Assembly: GCF_002127215.1 (NCBI RefSeq)
Contig: NZ_NFUT01000001.1
Location: 434,001-498,000 of the forward strand
Direction: 5' to 3'
Origin: Hydrogenophaga sp. IBVHS2
Lineage (GTDB): Bacteria > Pseudomonadota > Gammaproteobacteria > Burkholderiales > Burkholderiaceae_C
DNA length: 64,000 bases
Translations under genes and position numbers: made by a program
Notes under the pieces: model-generated
What the model was told of the DNA's origin: nothing
Databases searched by the model: none
Seen by the model: only the letters and a program-made list of their open reading frames with translations
In this document: one piece after another, positions 29,433 through 38,478 of the stretch
Numbering within the stretch: position 1 is the stretch's first letter
Layout: each line of letters starts with the position of its first letter

Positions 29433-29801
29433 TCAGGCGATGGGGGGTTTGTGGCGCCGCGGCGGCACCAGGCTGGCGAAATCGGCCGACGGCGGCACCG
29501 GCGGCCGATGACGGGCCACCGCGCCTTCGGCCTTCCACACCGGCAGGCTCAGCACCGGGCCGTTGCACACGTCGCAGGCCACATGGCTGGGGCAGTCGTC
29601 GGGCGACTGCGCCGCGGCATCGTGTGCGGCATGGCCGGCCGGCATGTCGTGTCCGCCGTGCATGTCGTGTGCCGAGTGGTCGGTCGGCATGGCCACGGCA
29701 GCCGCTGCGGCACCGTGGGCCATGGACAGGACCATGGCGTCGCCTGCCCATGCCCGCAGGGGCAGCAACAGCATCAGCAGGGCCAGGACGAACACGCGCA
29801 T
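29433..29801 (-). CDS. small His-rich exported protein of the copper cluster
   Basis: This 122-residue protein has a signal peptide (MRVFVLALLMLLLPLRAWA), a His/Met-rich middle (DHSAHDMHGGHDMPAGHAAH), two CxxC-like pairs (CPSHVACDVC) and a conserved-looking end, FASLVPPRRHKPPIA. This arrangement resembles small CopL/DUF2946-like proteins found beside copper genes, but I cannot assign the family firmly. It probably binds copper in the periplasm. It is the most promoter-proximal member of the cluster, 96 bp upstream of the TolC-like gene. Confidence 0.75.
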   Translation of the reverse strand: MRVFVLALLMLLLPLRAWAGDAMVLSMAHGAAAAAVAMPTDHSAHDMHGGHDMPAGHAAHDAAAQSPDDCPSHVACDVCNGPVLSLPVWKAEGAVARHRPPVPPSADFASLVPPRRHKPPIA

Positions 29802-29871
29802 GGTCGGAATGATACGGGTCGGGGTGTGCGAGTTCCCATGGGCCGGGCGGATTCCAGGGTCGGCCGTCGGG

Positions 29872-30141
29872 TCAGGCCTGTAGCTGCGTGGCCGCCTTGT
29901 CCAGCCACAGCCGCATGCTGTCGGTCAGGTCGCGCTGGCTGAAGGAGCAGCTCTCGGCGTCGAACAGCGCGCTCGACTCCAGCCGGTCCAGCAGGCCGTG
30001 CAGCACCTCGGCGTAACGCGGGGGCAGCTGCTCCAGCAGTTCGGTCTGGTCGCGGGCCAGCGCCACGAAGCGGCGGGTGTCGATCTGGCCGGCCTGCAGG
30101 TCGGTCAGGGCGGCGTCGAGTCGGGTCAGGGACGGGTTCAT
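29872..30141 (-). CDS. hypothetical protein, 89 residues
   Basis: I do not recognise this small soluble protein. It is predicted to be all helical and acidic (LDAALTDLQAGQIDTRRFVA, then LLDRLESSALFDAE), with no signal or membrane segment. Its ATG overlaps the glycerophosphodiesterase stop as ATGA, so it is probably translationally coupled to that gene. Confidence 0.7.
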   Translation of the reverse strand: MNPSLTRLDAALTDLQAGQIDTRRFVALARDQTELLEQLPPRYAEVLHGLLDRLESSALFDAESCSFSQRDLTDSMRLWLDKAATQLQA

Positions 30142-31142
30142 GGCGGCACGCTGGAAGAGGCGGTTGCGGGCGGTACGGCGGGCAGTATGGCGGGTGGCAG
30201 CGGCATGCCGCGCCGGGACAGGACCTGGCGCAGCCGATCCGGTCGATCGGTGATGAGGCCGTCCACCCCCTGGTCGATCAGCCGCTCCATGTCGGCCGTC
30301 TCGTTGACGGTCCAGGGGATCACCTGCAGGCCCAGCTCGCGGGCCTGCGCCAGGGTCTCCTGGTCCAGGTCGGCATGGTGGGGCGACCAGATGCGGCCGC
30401 CGGCCGCCCGCACCAGGGCGGGCACGCTGTCGTGATCGGCCAGGCGCCGGCCTCCGGTCCAGGCGGTGCCGGCCAGGGTGTCGAAGCGGGGCAGGCGGGC
30501 GGTGAGGTAGACCCGTGGCCAGGACGGTTCCAGGCGCCTGGCCACGTCCAGCGTGCGCCAGTCGAAACTCTGGAGCCGGGTGCGCTGGAGCATGCCGTGC
30601 TGGCGGGTGACCTGCAGCACCGCCTGCACCAGCCGGCGCGGATCGCTGGAGGCCTGGGGCCGGCGCGGGTCGATCTTGGTCTCGATGCTCAGGTGCACAT
30701 GGTCGGCGCCCAGCCGCTGCACCAGCCGGTACACCTCGGCCAGCGAGGGCATGCGTTCACCGTCGACCGGCTGCTGGTCGGGGAACTCGCGCGCGTAGCG
30801 GCTGGCCGGATGGATGCGGCCCACATCCCATTGACGGATCTCGCGCCAGGTCTGCCGGATGAACGGCGTGCCGGCGCTCTGCAGCCAGCGGCCCCGGCGG
30901 TCGCGGGTGATGTCGGGGTTGGGCGCCAGATCGTGCGCCACCACCGGCACCCCGTCGGCGCTGAGCACCACGTCGAGCTCGAGGGTGCTCACGCCGATGG
31001 ACAGGGCCCGGGTGAAGCCGGCCAGCGTGTTTTCCGGGGCCAGGGCGCGGGCGCCCCGGTGGCCCTGCAGATCGAAGTCGGCAGCCATGGCTGCCGTGGC
31101 CATGCACAGCAGCGCCCCCAGCAGCCAGACCGCCAGACGCAT
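30138..31142 (-). CDS. periplasmic glycerophosphodiester phosphodiesterase
   Basis: This 334-residue GDPD enzyme releases glycerol-3-phosphate from deacylated phospholipids. It has a Sec signal (MRLAVWLLGALLCMATAAMA), then the catalytic start LQGHRGARALAPENTLAGF and metal residues in LELDVVLSADGVPVVAHD. HLSIETKIDPRR, LQSFDWRTL and IPWTVNETADMERLIDQGVD follow in the expected TIM-barrel order. The C-terminal 20 residues are Pro/Ala-rich. It lies 9 bp downstream of gltL on the same strand, so it may be read through from the glt operon. Confidence 0.92.
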   Translation of the reverse strand: MRLAVWLLGALLCMATAAMAADFDLQGHRGARALAPENTLAGFTRALSIGVSTLELDVVLSADGVPVVAHDLAPNPDITRDRRGRWLQSAGTPFIRQTWREIRQWDVGRIHPASRYAREFPDQQPVDGERMPSLAEVYRLVQRLGADHVHLSIETKIDPRRPQASSDPRRLVQAVLQVTRQHGMLQRTRLQSFDWRTLDVARRLEPSWPRVYLTARLPRFDTLAGTAWTGGRRLADHDSVPALVRAAGGRIWSPHHADLDQETLAQARELGLQVIPWTVNETADMERLIDQGVDGLITDRPDRLRQVLSRRGMPLPPAILPAVPPATASSSVPP

Positions 31143-31151
31143 GGAGCGGAC

Positions 31152-31889
31152 TCAGTGCCCCAGGATCTTGGAGAGGAAGTCCTGGGTGCGCGGCTGCCGG
31201 TTCTCCGGGTGGGCAAAGAACTCCTCCTTGGAGCAGTCCTCCAGGATGTGGCCGCCGACGTCGATGAAGATCACCCGGTTGGCCACCTTGCGGGCAAAGC
31301 CCATCTCGTGGGTGACGACCATCATGGTCATGCCTTCCCGGGCCAGGTTCACCATGACGTCCAGCACCTCGCCCACCATCTCGGGGTCGAGCGCCGAGGT
31401 GGGTTCGTCGAACAGCATGACCACCGGGTCCATCGACAGCGCGCGGGCAATCGCCACGCGCTGCTGCTGACCACCCGAGAGCTGGCCCGGGAACTTGTCC
31501 TTGTGGGCCATCAGGCCCACGCGGTCGAGCATCTTCAGGCCACGCACCTTGGCTTCGTCGGCGCTGCGGCCCAGCACCTTGATCTGCGCGATCGTGAGGT
31601 TCTCGGTCACGCTCAGGTGCGGGAACAGCTCGAAGTGCTGGAACACCATGCCCACGCGGCTGCGCAGCTGCGGCAGGTTGGTCTTGGGGTCGTGCAGGCC
31701 CACGCCGTTGACGTAGATCTCGCCCTTCTGGAAGGGCTCCAGGCCGTTGACGGTCTTGATGAGCGTGGACTTGCCCGAGCCCGACGGGCCGCACACCACC
31801 ACCACATCGCCCTTGTTGATGGACACCGAGCAGTCGTTGAGCACCTGCACCGGGCCGTACCACTTGGAGACGTTCTTGATTTCGATCAT
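31152..31889 (-). CDS. gltL: glutamate/aspartate ABC transporter ATP-binding protein
   Basis: This 245-residue ATPase drives amino-acid import. It has Walker [18 protein letters not shown]-loop [13 protein letters not shown], signature [15 protein letters not shown], Walker [14 protein letters not shown] and H-loop [10 protein letters not shown] prefer the ATG at 31889 ([12 protein letters not shown]); a GTG three codons upstream is also possible. It is the last of four glt genes, 12 bp after gltK. Confidence 0.94.
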   Translation of the reverse strand: MIEIKNVSKWYGPVQVLNDCSVSINKGDVVVVCGPSGSGKSTLIKTVNGLEPFQKGEIYVNGVGLHDPKTNLPQLRSRVGMVFQHFELFPHLSVTENLTIAQIKVLGRSADEAKVRGLKMLDRVGLMAHKDKFPGQLSGGQQQRVAIARALSMDPVVMLFDEPTSALDPEMVGEVLDVMVNLAREGMTMMVVTHEMGFARKVANRVIFIDVGGHILEDCSKEEFFAHPENRQPRTQDFLSKILGH

Positions 31890-31901
31890 GTTGTTCACCG
31901 A

Positions 31902-32570
31902 TTAACGAATGATGGCGATGCGCGCCTGCAGACGCTTGACCAGCCAGGACAGGGCAAAGCAGATGATGAAATACACCACCGCCGCGATCAGGTAGACCTC
32001 TTCGGGACGGCCGTAGATCTTGCCCGCGGTCACGAAGCCCTTGAGCATGTCGTAGGCGCCGATGGCGTAGACCAGCGAGGTGTCCTGGAACAGGATGATG
32101 GTCTGCGTGAGCAGCACCGGCAGCATGTTGCGGAAGGCCTGCGGCAGCACCACCAGACGCATGTTCTGGCTGTAGGTCATGCCCAGTGCCTGGCCGGCAA
32201 ACACCTGGCCGCGCGGGATCGACTGGATGCCCGCCCGCATGATCTCGCTGAAGTAGGCCGCCTCGAAGGCGATGAAGGTGATCACCGCCGACATTTCCGC
32301 GCCGACGGGCCGCCCGATCAGGGTGGGCACCAGCAGGAAGAACCACAGGATCACCATCACCAGCGGGATGCTGCGCATGCCGTTGACGTAGATGGTGGCC
32401 GGAACGGCCAGGATCGGGTTGCCCGACAGCCGCATGAGCGCCAGCACCGTGCCCAGCAGGATGCCGCCGATGGTGGCCACGATGGTCAGCTGCACGCTGA
32501 ACCACAGGCCGCTGAGCACGAACTTGCTGAAGACGTCCCAGTTGAAGAAGGCAAGGTCAAGTCCGCCCAT
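31902..32570 (-). CDS. gltK: glutamate/aspartate ABC transporter permease
   Basis: This 222-residue inner-membrane permease belongs to the His/Glu/Gln family. It has about five hydrophobic helices, starting with SGLWFSVQLTIVATIGGILLG and NPILAVPATIYVNGMRSIPL. The EAA loop is EIMRAGIQSIPRGQVFAGQA. It is 1 bp downstream of gltJ and pairs with it to form the membrane channel. Confidence 0.94.
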   Translation of the reverse strand: MGGLDLAFFNWDVFSKFVLSGLWFSVQLTIVATIGGILLGTVLALMRLSGNPILAVPATIYVNGMRSIPLVMVILWFFLLVPTLIGRPVGAEMSAVITFIAFEAAYFSEIMRAGIQSIPRGQVFAGQALGMTYSQNMRLVVLPQAFRNMLPVLLTQTIILFQDTSLVYAIGAYDMLKGFVTAGKIYGRPEEVYLIAAVVYFIICFALSWLVKRLQARIAIIR

Positions 32571-32571
32571 G

Positions 32572-33294
32572 TCAGTGGCCCCCCCCGGTCTGGCCGGCCA
32601 CGATCAGGCCGGGCACGCGGGCACGCCGCTCGATGAAGGCGAACACCCGGTTCACCGCAAACGCCGAGATGGCGTACAGCGCGGTCACCGCGATGTAGAT
32701 CTCGATGCCGCGCGAGGTTTCCTCCTGCGCCTGCATGGCGAACATGGTGAGTTCGGCGATCGAGACCGCGAACGCCACCGACGAGTTCTTCAGCAGGTTC
32801 ATCGATTCGCTGGTGAGCGGCGGCAGGATGATGCGGAAGGCCATCGGCAGGATCACGTAGCGGTAGGACTGCGCGGTGGTGAAGCCCATGGCCATGGCTG
32901 CGTAACGCTGGCCGCGCGGCAGGGCCTGCACGCCGGCGCGCACCTGCTCGGCGATGCGGGCCGAGGTGAAGAAGCCCAGCGCCAGCACCACCAGCACGAA
33001 GCCCGACAGCTGCTGCATGACCGGGAAGATCTTGGGCAGCACGAAGTACCAGATGAAGATCTGCACCAGCAGGGGGATGTTGCGGAAGAGCTCGACCCAG
33101 GCGTTGGCCAGCCGCACCAGCCAGGGGCTGTTGGGCAGGGTGCGCAGCGTGCCGATGAGCGTCCCCATGACGATGGCGACCACCCAGGCCCAGGCCGCCA
33201 CGGACAGCGTCCAGCCCCAGGCTTCCATCATCCATTCGAGGTAGGTGCGGCCGCTGCCGTCGTCGGTCAGGAATACCTGCCAGTCCCAGTTCAT
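32572..33294 (-). CDS. gltJ: glutamate/aspartate ABC transporter permease
   Basis: This 240-residue permease begins MNWDWQVFLTDDGSGRTYLE, typical of GltJ. It has hydrophobic helices from about 28 onward and an EAA loop EQVRAGVQALPRGQRYAAMA. It follows gltI across a 104-bp gap that contains a strong hairpin, so gltJKL are probably expressed at a lower level than the binding protein. Confidence 0.94.
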   Translation of the reverse strand: MNWDWQVFLTDDGSGRTYLEWMMEAWGWTLSVAAWAWVVAIVMGTLIGTLRTLPNSPWLVRLANAWVELFRNIPLLVQIFIWYFVLPKIFPVMQQLSGFVLVVLALGFFTSARIAEQVRAGVQALPRGQRYAAMAMGFTTAQSYRYVILPMAFRIILPPLTSESMNLLKNSSVAFAVSIAELTMFAMQAQEETSRGIEIYIAVTALYAISAFAVNRVFAFIERRARVPGLIVAGQTGGGH

Positions 33295-33335
33295 GTTGTC
33301 ACCATGTTGTTGTGTTGCGTTCGGGTGTGAAAGCA

Positions 33336-33369
33336 GAAACCCCGCAGACGGGTCTCGCTGCGGGGTTTC
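33336..33369 (-). terminator. intercistronic hairpin between gltI and gltJ (partial terminator)
   Basis: GAAACCCCGCAG (33336-33347) and CTGCGGGGTTTC (33358-33369) form a perfect 12-bp stem with a 10-base loop. On the transcribed leftward strand the stem ends GGGGTTTC and continues TGCTTTC. It lies 30 bp after gltI. Such hairpins after a binding-protein gene commonly terminate part of the transcripts or protect the upstream message. Confidence 0.75.
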
Positions 33370-33398
33370 GTGTCGGGCGTGCCCTGTTCAGGCCGCCA

Positions 33399-34298
33399 TC
33401 ACTTCTTGGCGTACTCTTCGACGGGCTTGTCGTTCGGAGTGGCCCAGGCGGCCTTGGTGGCCTCGGTGGCGGGCAGGCCGACGCGGGTGTTGGACGGCGG
33501 GATGGGCTGCACGAACCACTTGTCGTAGAGCTTGGCGATCTCGCCGGACTTCATCATGGCCTTGATGCTGTCGTCCACGGCCTTCTTGAATGCCGGGTCG
33601 TCCTTGCGGATCATGATGGCGATCGGCTCGACCGACAGCACCTCGCCGACGATCTTGAAGTCGGCCGGGGACTTGGCCTTGGCGATGTTGCCGGCCAGGA
33701 TCTGGCCATCCATCACGAATGCGTCGGCACGGCCCGACTCGAGCAGCAGGAAGCTCTCGGCATGGTCCTTGCCGAACACCTCTTCAAAGTTCACGCCGGC
33801 GCCGCGCTCGTGCTTGCGCAGCAGCTGCACCGAGGTGGTGCCGGTGGTGGTGGCGACCTTCTTGTTGGCCAGCTGGGCAATGCTGGTGATGCCCGAACTG
33901 GCCTTGACGGCGATCCGCACTTCCTCGACGTAGGTGGTCACGGCGAAGGCGACATCGCGCTGGCGGGCCAGGTTGTTGGTGGTGGAGCCGCACTCGATGT
34001 CCACGGTGCCGTTCTGCACCAGCGGGATGCGGTTCTGCGAGGTGACGGAGAGGTACTTGATCTCCAGCTTGGGCAGGGCGAGCTGCTTCTGCACATCGGC
34101 CAGCACGCGCTGGCAGATTTCCACGTGGTAGCCGGCGTACTTGCCATCGCCCAGGGTGTAGGACAGCGCCCCGGACGAATCGCGCACGCCCATGGTGGCG
34201 GTGCCGGAAGCCTTGATCTTGGCCAGGGTGTCGTTGGCCTGCGCCAGGGCGCCGGTGGCCGCCAGGGCCAGTGCGAGGGTGAGTACGTGTGTTTTCAT
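33399..34298 (-). CDS. gltI: glutamate/aspartate ABC transporter substrate-binding protein
   Basis: This 299-residue periplasmic binding protein has a signal peptide (MKTHVLTLALALAATGALAQ). SBP_bac_3 features include SGTATMGVRDSSGALSYTLG, KYAGYHVEICQRVL, VDIECGSTTNNLARQRDVAF, VATTTGTTSVQLLRKHERGA and DAFVMDGQILAG. The ACGGAG ribosome-binding site supports the start. The closest well-known relatives by pattern are GltI/DEBP proteins; exact specificity is inferred. It is the first gene of the operon. Confidence 0.94.
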   Translation of the reverse strand: MKTHVLTLALALAATGALAQANDTLAKIKASGTATMGVRDSSGALSYTLGDGKYAGYHVEICQRVLADVQKQLALPKLEIKYLSVTSQNRIPLVQNGTVDIECGSTTNNLARQRDVAFAVTTYVEEVRIAVKASSGITSIAQLANKKVATTTGTTSVQLLRKHERGAGVNFEEVFGKDHAESFLLLESGRADAFVMDGQILAGNIAKAKSPADFKIVGEVLSVEPIAIMIRKDDPAFKKAVDDSIKAMMKSGEIAKLYDKWFVQPIPPSNTRVGLPATEATKAAWATPNDKPVEEYAKK

Positions 34299-34615
34299 GA
34301 GTTCTCCGTCGTGATGATCGAAACGAACGCCGGGCAGGGATGGGGGCCCGGACAACCCCGGATGCGCCACCGGGTGGGTGGAAACCGTCCGCGACTATAG
34401 TGCGCCGCGGAGAGCTTGCGGGCGGGGGTTTCCTTGATCCGGTATGCAAAACGCTTATGAAACCATCCGCAAAGCGGAGGTTCCCGGGGTTCGCGAATGC
34501 ACGTTTCGTGCCACCGTCCCGGTTGCGACACGCTCCGGATGCGCCCGGATACCGCCCGCCGTATGCTGATCCCGGCCCGCCGGGGCCCCACAAGAACGAC
34601 AGCAGGAGACAGCGC
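34299..34615. other. 317-bp divergent intergenic region between gltI and the acyl-CoA ligase
   Basis: No coding sequence is convincing here. On the leftward strand a TATAGT hexamer (complement of 34394-34399) could serve as the -10 of gltI, but no good -35 is visible. An imperfect palindrome lies at 34459-34484. The rightward gene has a clear GCAGGAG ribosome-binding site just before its ATG. The remainder shows no repeat or RNA gene that I can recognise. Confidence 0.5.
34459..34484. promoter_or_regulatory. imperfect palindrome, possible operator
   Basis: GAAACCATCCGC and GCGGAGGTTCC flank AAA. The inner TCCGC/GCGGA core is perfect, and the outer arms pair with one mismatch and one bulge. 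It lies 161 bp upstream of gltI and 132 bp upstream of the acyl-CoA ligase. The TCCGC-N3-GCGGA form suits a dimeric regulator; which one is not shown. Confidence 0.4.
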
Positions 34616-36328
34616 ATGACCCCCCCCGCCACGCCCGCCCGCGCCCATCACCGAGTCTGGCCCAAGCGGCTGCCGCACAGCCTGCGGCCACCGTCCACGT
34701 CGCTCTGGACCAATCTGGAGGTCAGCGCCCGGCGCTACCCCGACAAGCCCGCGCTGGTCTTCTTCGACCGCAGCACCACCTACGCCGATCTGATGCAGCA
34801 GGCCGAACGGATGGCCGCCCACCTGCGCTCGGTCGGCGTGCAGGACGGCGACCGGGTGATCCTCTACATGCAGAACTGTCCGCAGTGGGTGGTGGCGCAT
34901 TTCGCCATCCTGCGGGCCAATGCGGTGGTGGTGCCGGTCAATCCCATGAACAAGGCGGACGAGCTGCAGCACTACATCACCGACCCGGATGCCCGGGTGG
35001 CGATCTGTGCGGCCGATCTCGCCGGTGAACTGGCCAGGGCCGACGCCGGACTCCCCGAGGCCGACCGGCTCGGGCACATGGTGGTGGCCCATTACGCCGA
35101 CGCGATCGGTCCGGACGCCGACATCCCGCCGGCCTGGCAGGCCTGGCTGGGCACCCGGCACGAACGCCCGGTGCTCACGCGGGGCACGGTGACCGACTGG
35201 TCGCAGGCCCTGGCCTGCAGCGCCGACCTGCCCGCCCACAACCGCCGCCCGGACGACCTGGCCGTGCTGCCCTACACCAGCGGCACCACCGGCCTGCCCA
35301 AGGGCTGCATGCACCCGCACCGCACCATCATGCACAACGCGGTGGCCAGCACGCTGTGGGGCAATGCCTCGCCCGAGACGGTGATGCTGGTGGTGGTGCC
35401 GCTGTTCCACATCACCGGCATGGTCACGGGCATGCACGCCGGTCTGTACGGCGGGGCCACCATCGTGCTCATGCCGCGCTGGGACCGCGAGCTGGCCGGA
35501 CGCCTCATCTCGCACTGGAAGGTGACCAGCTGGACCAACATCCCCACCATGGTGATCGACCTGCTGGCCAGCCCGAACTTCAGCCAGTACGACCTCTCCA
35601 GCCTGGTCTACATCGGCGGCGGCGGCGCGGCCATGCCGGCGGCCGTGGCCCAGCGCCTGTTCGACCAGTTCGGGCTGCGCTATTCCGAAGGGTACGGCCT
35701 GACCGAGACCGCCGCGCCCTCGCACAGCAACCCGCCCGACGCGCCCAAGCAGCAGTGCCTCGGCGTGCCCTTCATGAGCACCGACGCCCGCGTGATCGAC
35801 CCCGAGACGCTGCAGGAGATGCCGGTGGGCGAGGCGGGCGAGATCATCATCCACGGCCCCGAGGTGTTCGACGGCTACTGGAAGCGCCCCGAGGCCACCG
35901 AGGCGGCCTTCATCACCTTCGAGGGCAAGCGCTTCTTCCGCTCCGGCGATCTGGGCCGGGTGGACGAGGACGGCTACTTCTTCATCACCGACCGGCTCAA
36001 GCGCATGATCAACGCCAGCGGCTTCAAGGTCTGGCCGGCCGAAGTCGAGGCCCTGATGTTCAGGCACCCGGCCATAGCCGAAGCCTGCGTGATCGCCACC
36101 CAGGACAGCTACCGCGGCGAGAGCGTCAAGGCGGTGGTGGTGCTGCGCCAGGATGCCCAGGGCGTGAGCGAGCAGGACATCCTGGACTGGTGCCGCGAGC
36201 ACATGGCGGTCTACAAGTGCCCCAGGAGCGTGCAGTTCGTGCCGGCGCTGCCCAAGAGCGGCAGCGGCAAGGTGATGTGGCGCCTGCTGCAGGAGCAGGA
36301 GAAGGCCGGGGCCGCCGCGCCACAATGA
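34616..36328 (+). CDS. AMP-dependent acyl-CoA synthetase (FadD-like)
   Basis: This 570-residue adenylate-forming enzyme activates a carboxylic acid, probably a medium- or long-chain fatty acid, as its CoA thioester. Motifs are LPYTSGTTGLPKGCMHPHRT (P-loop), YGLTETAAPSHSNPP, GYFFITDRLKRMINASGFKV and the C-terminal catalytic lysine in LPKSGSGKVMWRLL. GCAGGAG precedes the ATG at 34616. A small membrane protein and an acrylyl-CoA reductase gene follow, consistent with acyl-CoA metabolism. Confidence 0.92.
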   Translation: MTPPATPARAHHRVWPKRLPHSLRPPSTSLWTNLEVSARRYPDKPALVFFDRSTTYADLMQQAERMAAHLRSVGVQDGDRVILYMQNCPQWVVAHFAILRANAVVVPVNPMNKADELQHYITDPDARVAICAADLAGELARADAGLPEADRLGHMVVAHYADAIGPDADIPPAWQAWLGTRHERPVLTRGTVTDWSQALACSADLPAHNRRPDDLAVLPYTSGTTGLPKGCMHPHRTIMHNAVASTLWGNASPETVMLVVVPLFHITGMVTGMHAGLYGGATIVLMPRWDRELAGRLISHWKVTSWTNIPTMVIDLLASPNFSQYDLSSLVYIGGGGAAMPAAVAQRLFDQFGLRYSEGYGLTETAAPSHSNPPDAPKQQCLGVPFMSTDARVIDPETLQEMPVGEAGEIIIHGPEVFDGYWKRPEATEAAFITFEGKRFFRSGDLGRVDEDGYFFITDRLKRMINASGFKVWPAEVEALMFRHPAIAEACVIATQDSYRGESVKAVVVLRQDAQGVSEQDILDWCREHMAVYKCPRSVQFVPALPKSGSGKVMWRLLQEQEKAGAAAPQ

Positions 36329-36332
36329 CGGG

Positions 36333-36572
36333 ATGAACTTCTTCACCGACGCCTGGCGGCGCCTGTGGCAACCGCGCAAGCCCCTGTTCTGGCTGGCGTT
36401 CGGTTTCAATGCCCTGGCGTCCTTCATGAGTTTCTTCATCCAGACCCGGCAGCCGCCGACCGGCATCGCCTTGCTGGTCGGCCTGCTGGCCCTGACCAAC
36501 AGCCTCATTGGCGCCTGGCTGACCTGGCGCCTCTGGAACGACCCGCCCGAGACCCGCGACGACCCATCCTGA
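36333..36572 (+). CDS. small two-helix membrane protein
   Basis: This 79-residue protein is unrecognised. It has two hydrophobic segments, at about 16-37 ([19 protein letters not shown]) and 43-66 ([20 protein letters not shown]), and an acidic C-terminus. It starts 4 bp after the acyl-CoA synthetase stop without an obvious ribosome-binding site, so it is probably expressed by coupling. It ends 16 bp before acuI. Confidence 0.7.
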   Translation: MNFFTDAWRRLWQPRKPLFWLAFGFNALASFMSFFIQTRQPPTGIALLVGLLALTNSLIGAWLTWRLWNDPPETRDDPS

Positions 36573-36588
36573 CGACACCGGAGACACC

Positions 36589-37584
36589 ATGTTCAAAGCC
36601 CTGCAGATCACCCAGCCCGAGACCGGCTACCGATGCGACCTCACCGAGCTTGACGAATCGAGCCTGCCCGAGGGGGACGTGACGGTGCAGGTGGCCTGGT
36701 CGACCATCAACTACAAGGACGGTCTGGCCATCACCGGCCGCTCGCCGGTGGTGCGCAAGTTCCCCATGGTGCCGGGCATCGATTTCGCCGGCACCGTGAC
36801 CGACAGCCAGCACCCGCGCTTCAAGCCCGGTGACCGGGTGGTGCTCAACGGCTGGGGCGTGGGCGAGACGCACCCCGGCGGCCTGGCGCAGAAGGCCCGG
36901 GTCAAGGGCGACTGGCTGGTGGCCCTGCCGGCCGGGTTTTCCGAGCGCGACGCCATGGCCATCGGCACCGCCGGCTACACCGCCATGCTGTGCGTGCAGG
37001 CCCTGCAGGACCACTGGGCCGCGCGCGGCGTGGCCGCCGGCAGCGGCGAGGTGCTGGTGACCGGCGCCGGTGGCGGCGTGGGCAGCGTGGCGATTGCGCT
37101 GCTGGCCGCGCTGGGCCACACCGTGGTGGCCTCCACCGGCCGCCCGGCCGAGGCCGACTACCTGCGCTCGCTGGGCGCGGCCGACGTGATCGACCGGGCC
37201 ACCCTGTCGGCCCCGGGCAAGCCGCTGCAGAAGGAACGCTGGATCGGCGTGGTCGATTCGGTGGGCAGCCACACCCTGGCCAATGCCTGCGCCAGCAGCC
37301 GCTACGGCGGCGCGGTGGCGGCCTGCGGCCTGGCCCAGGGCATGGACCTGCCGGCCAGCGTGGCGCCCTTCATCCTGCGCGGCGTCACCCTCTACGGCAT
37401 CGACAGCGTGATGGCGCCCATGGCCCGCCGCGAGGCGGCCTGGGCCGCGCTGGACCGCCTGATCGACCGCCCGAAACTGGCCGCCATGACCCGCGCCATC
37501 AACCTGGCCGAGGCCATCCAGGCCGGACACGACATCCTGGCCGGCCAGGTGCGCGGCCGGCTGGTGGTGGACGTGAACGCGTGA
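36589..37584 (+). CDS. acuI: acrylyl-CoA reductase (NADPH), AcuI/YhdH family
   Basis: This 331-residue medium-chain reductase lacks catalytic zinc. It begins [18 protein letters not shown]. Family marks are [51 protein letters not shown], the nucleotide-binding [11 protein letters not shown] (about 157-167) and [17 protein letters not shown]. AcuI enzymes reduce acryloyl-CoA to propionyl-CoA and protect against toxic acryloyl-CoA. GGAG precedes the ATG. It converges with the DUF2189 gene. Confidence 0.93.
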   Translation: MFKALQITQPETGYRCDLTELDESSLPEGDVTVQVAWSTINYKDGLAITGRSPVVRKFPMVPGIDFAGTVTDSQHPRFKPGDRVVLNGWGVGETHPGGLAQKARVKGDWLVALPAGFSERDAMAIGTAGYTAMLCVQALQDHWAARGVAAGSGEVLVTGAGGGVGSVAIALLAALGHTVVASTGRPAEADYLRSLGAADVIDRATLSAPGKPLQKERWIGVVDSVGSHTLANACASSRYGGAVAACGLAQGMDLPASVAPFILRGVTLYGIDSVMAPMARREAAWAALDRLIDRPKLAAMTRAINLAEAIQAGHDILAGQVRGRLVVDVNA

Positions 37585-37597
37585 CGGAAAAGCCGGA

Positions 37598-38392
37598 TCA
37601 GCCCGCCGGCACGATCTGTCGGTAGGCGTGCCAGGTGGCATGGCCCACCACCGGGCCGGCCACGAACAGGCCGGCGAACCACGGCAGCATGGCCAGCCCG
37701 ATCACCAGCGTGATGAGGGCGCCCCACCACAGCATCACGCCCGGGTTCTGCAGGCTGGCGCGGATGCTGGTCAGGCCCGACGACACCGCATCGGACTGGC
37801 GGTCCAGGATCATGGGGATGCTGATGGCGCTGGTGATGAAGATCAGCCCGGCAAACAGCCCGCCCACCAGCGTGTAGGTGATCAGGAACTCGACGTTCTC
37901 GCGGCTGAAGAGCTGCTGCAGCAGGTGGGCTGCGTCGGGCATGGTGTTGAAGGTCACGGCGAACACCACCAGCGAGGCCCGGCCCCAGAGCATTTCCAGG
38001 ATGAGCAGCACGCCGGCAAAGATGGCCATGGTGCCCAGCATCGGCCGCCAGGCCATCAGCGAGGCGCGCAACGAGGGGCGGCGCCCCTGCTCCAGCGCCC
38101 GGCTGGCGTCGTACAGACCCAGGCACAGGAAGGGGCCCATGAGCAGGAAGCCGGCCGAGAGCGCCAGCACATAGGCCGGCGCCGAACGGAACACCGCCAT
38201 CAGCGCATGGCCCATGAGGAAGAAGCACAGGCCGTAGAACAGGCCGATGCGCGGGCAGCGCACGAAATCACGCCAGCCCGCGGCCAGCCAGCGCAGCGGG
38301 TCACCGGCCCGCAGATCGGCCAGCTTCAGGTCGAACACCGAGGGCCCTGGGCCCGAGGGTTCCGGTGCGTCGTGGTTCAGGGTGTCGGCCAT
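37598..38392 (-). CDS. DUF2189 family integral membrane protein
   Basis: This 264-residue inner-membrane protein begins MADTLNHDAPEPSGPG. A short soluble segment with LRAGDPLRWLAAGWRDF leads into at least five hydrophobic helices, including LFYGLCFFLMGHALMAVF and AYVLALSAGFLLMGPFLCLG. It ends with VGHATWHAYRQIV, the usual end of this family. No function is established. The ATG at 38392 is preferred over a GTG-like extension. Confidence 0.85.
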   Translation of the reverse strand: MADTLNHDAPEPSGPGPSVFDLKLADLRAGDPLRWLAAGWRDFVRCPRIGLFYGLCFFLMGHALMAVFRSAPAYVLALSAGFLLMGPFLCLGLYDASRALEQGRRPSLRASLMAWRPMLGTMAIFAGVLLILEMLWGRASLVVFAVTFNTMPDAAHLLQQLFSRENVEFLITYTLVGGLFAGLIFITSAISIPMILDRQSDAVSSGLTSIRASLQNPGVMLWWGALITLVIGLAMLPWFAGLFVAGPVVGHATWHAYRQIVPAG

Positions 38393-38478
38393 GGCACTGC
38401 GGGGTGAAGCGATGGCGCATTGGGCCATCGCCCGCCGGCGCCGGCAACCGGTTTTTCCCGGGGCTACACTGCCCGCCC

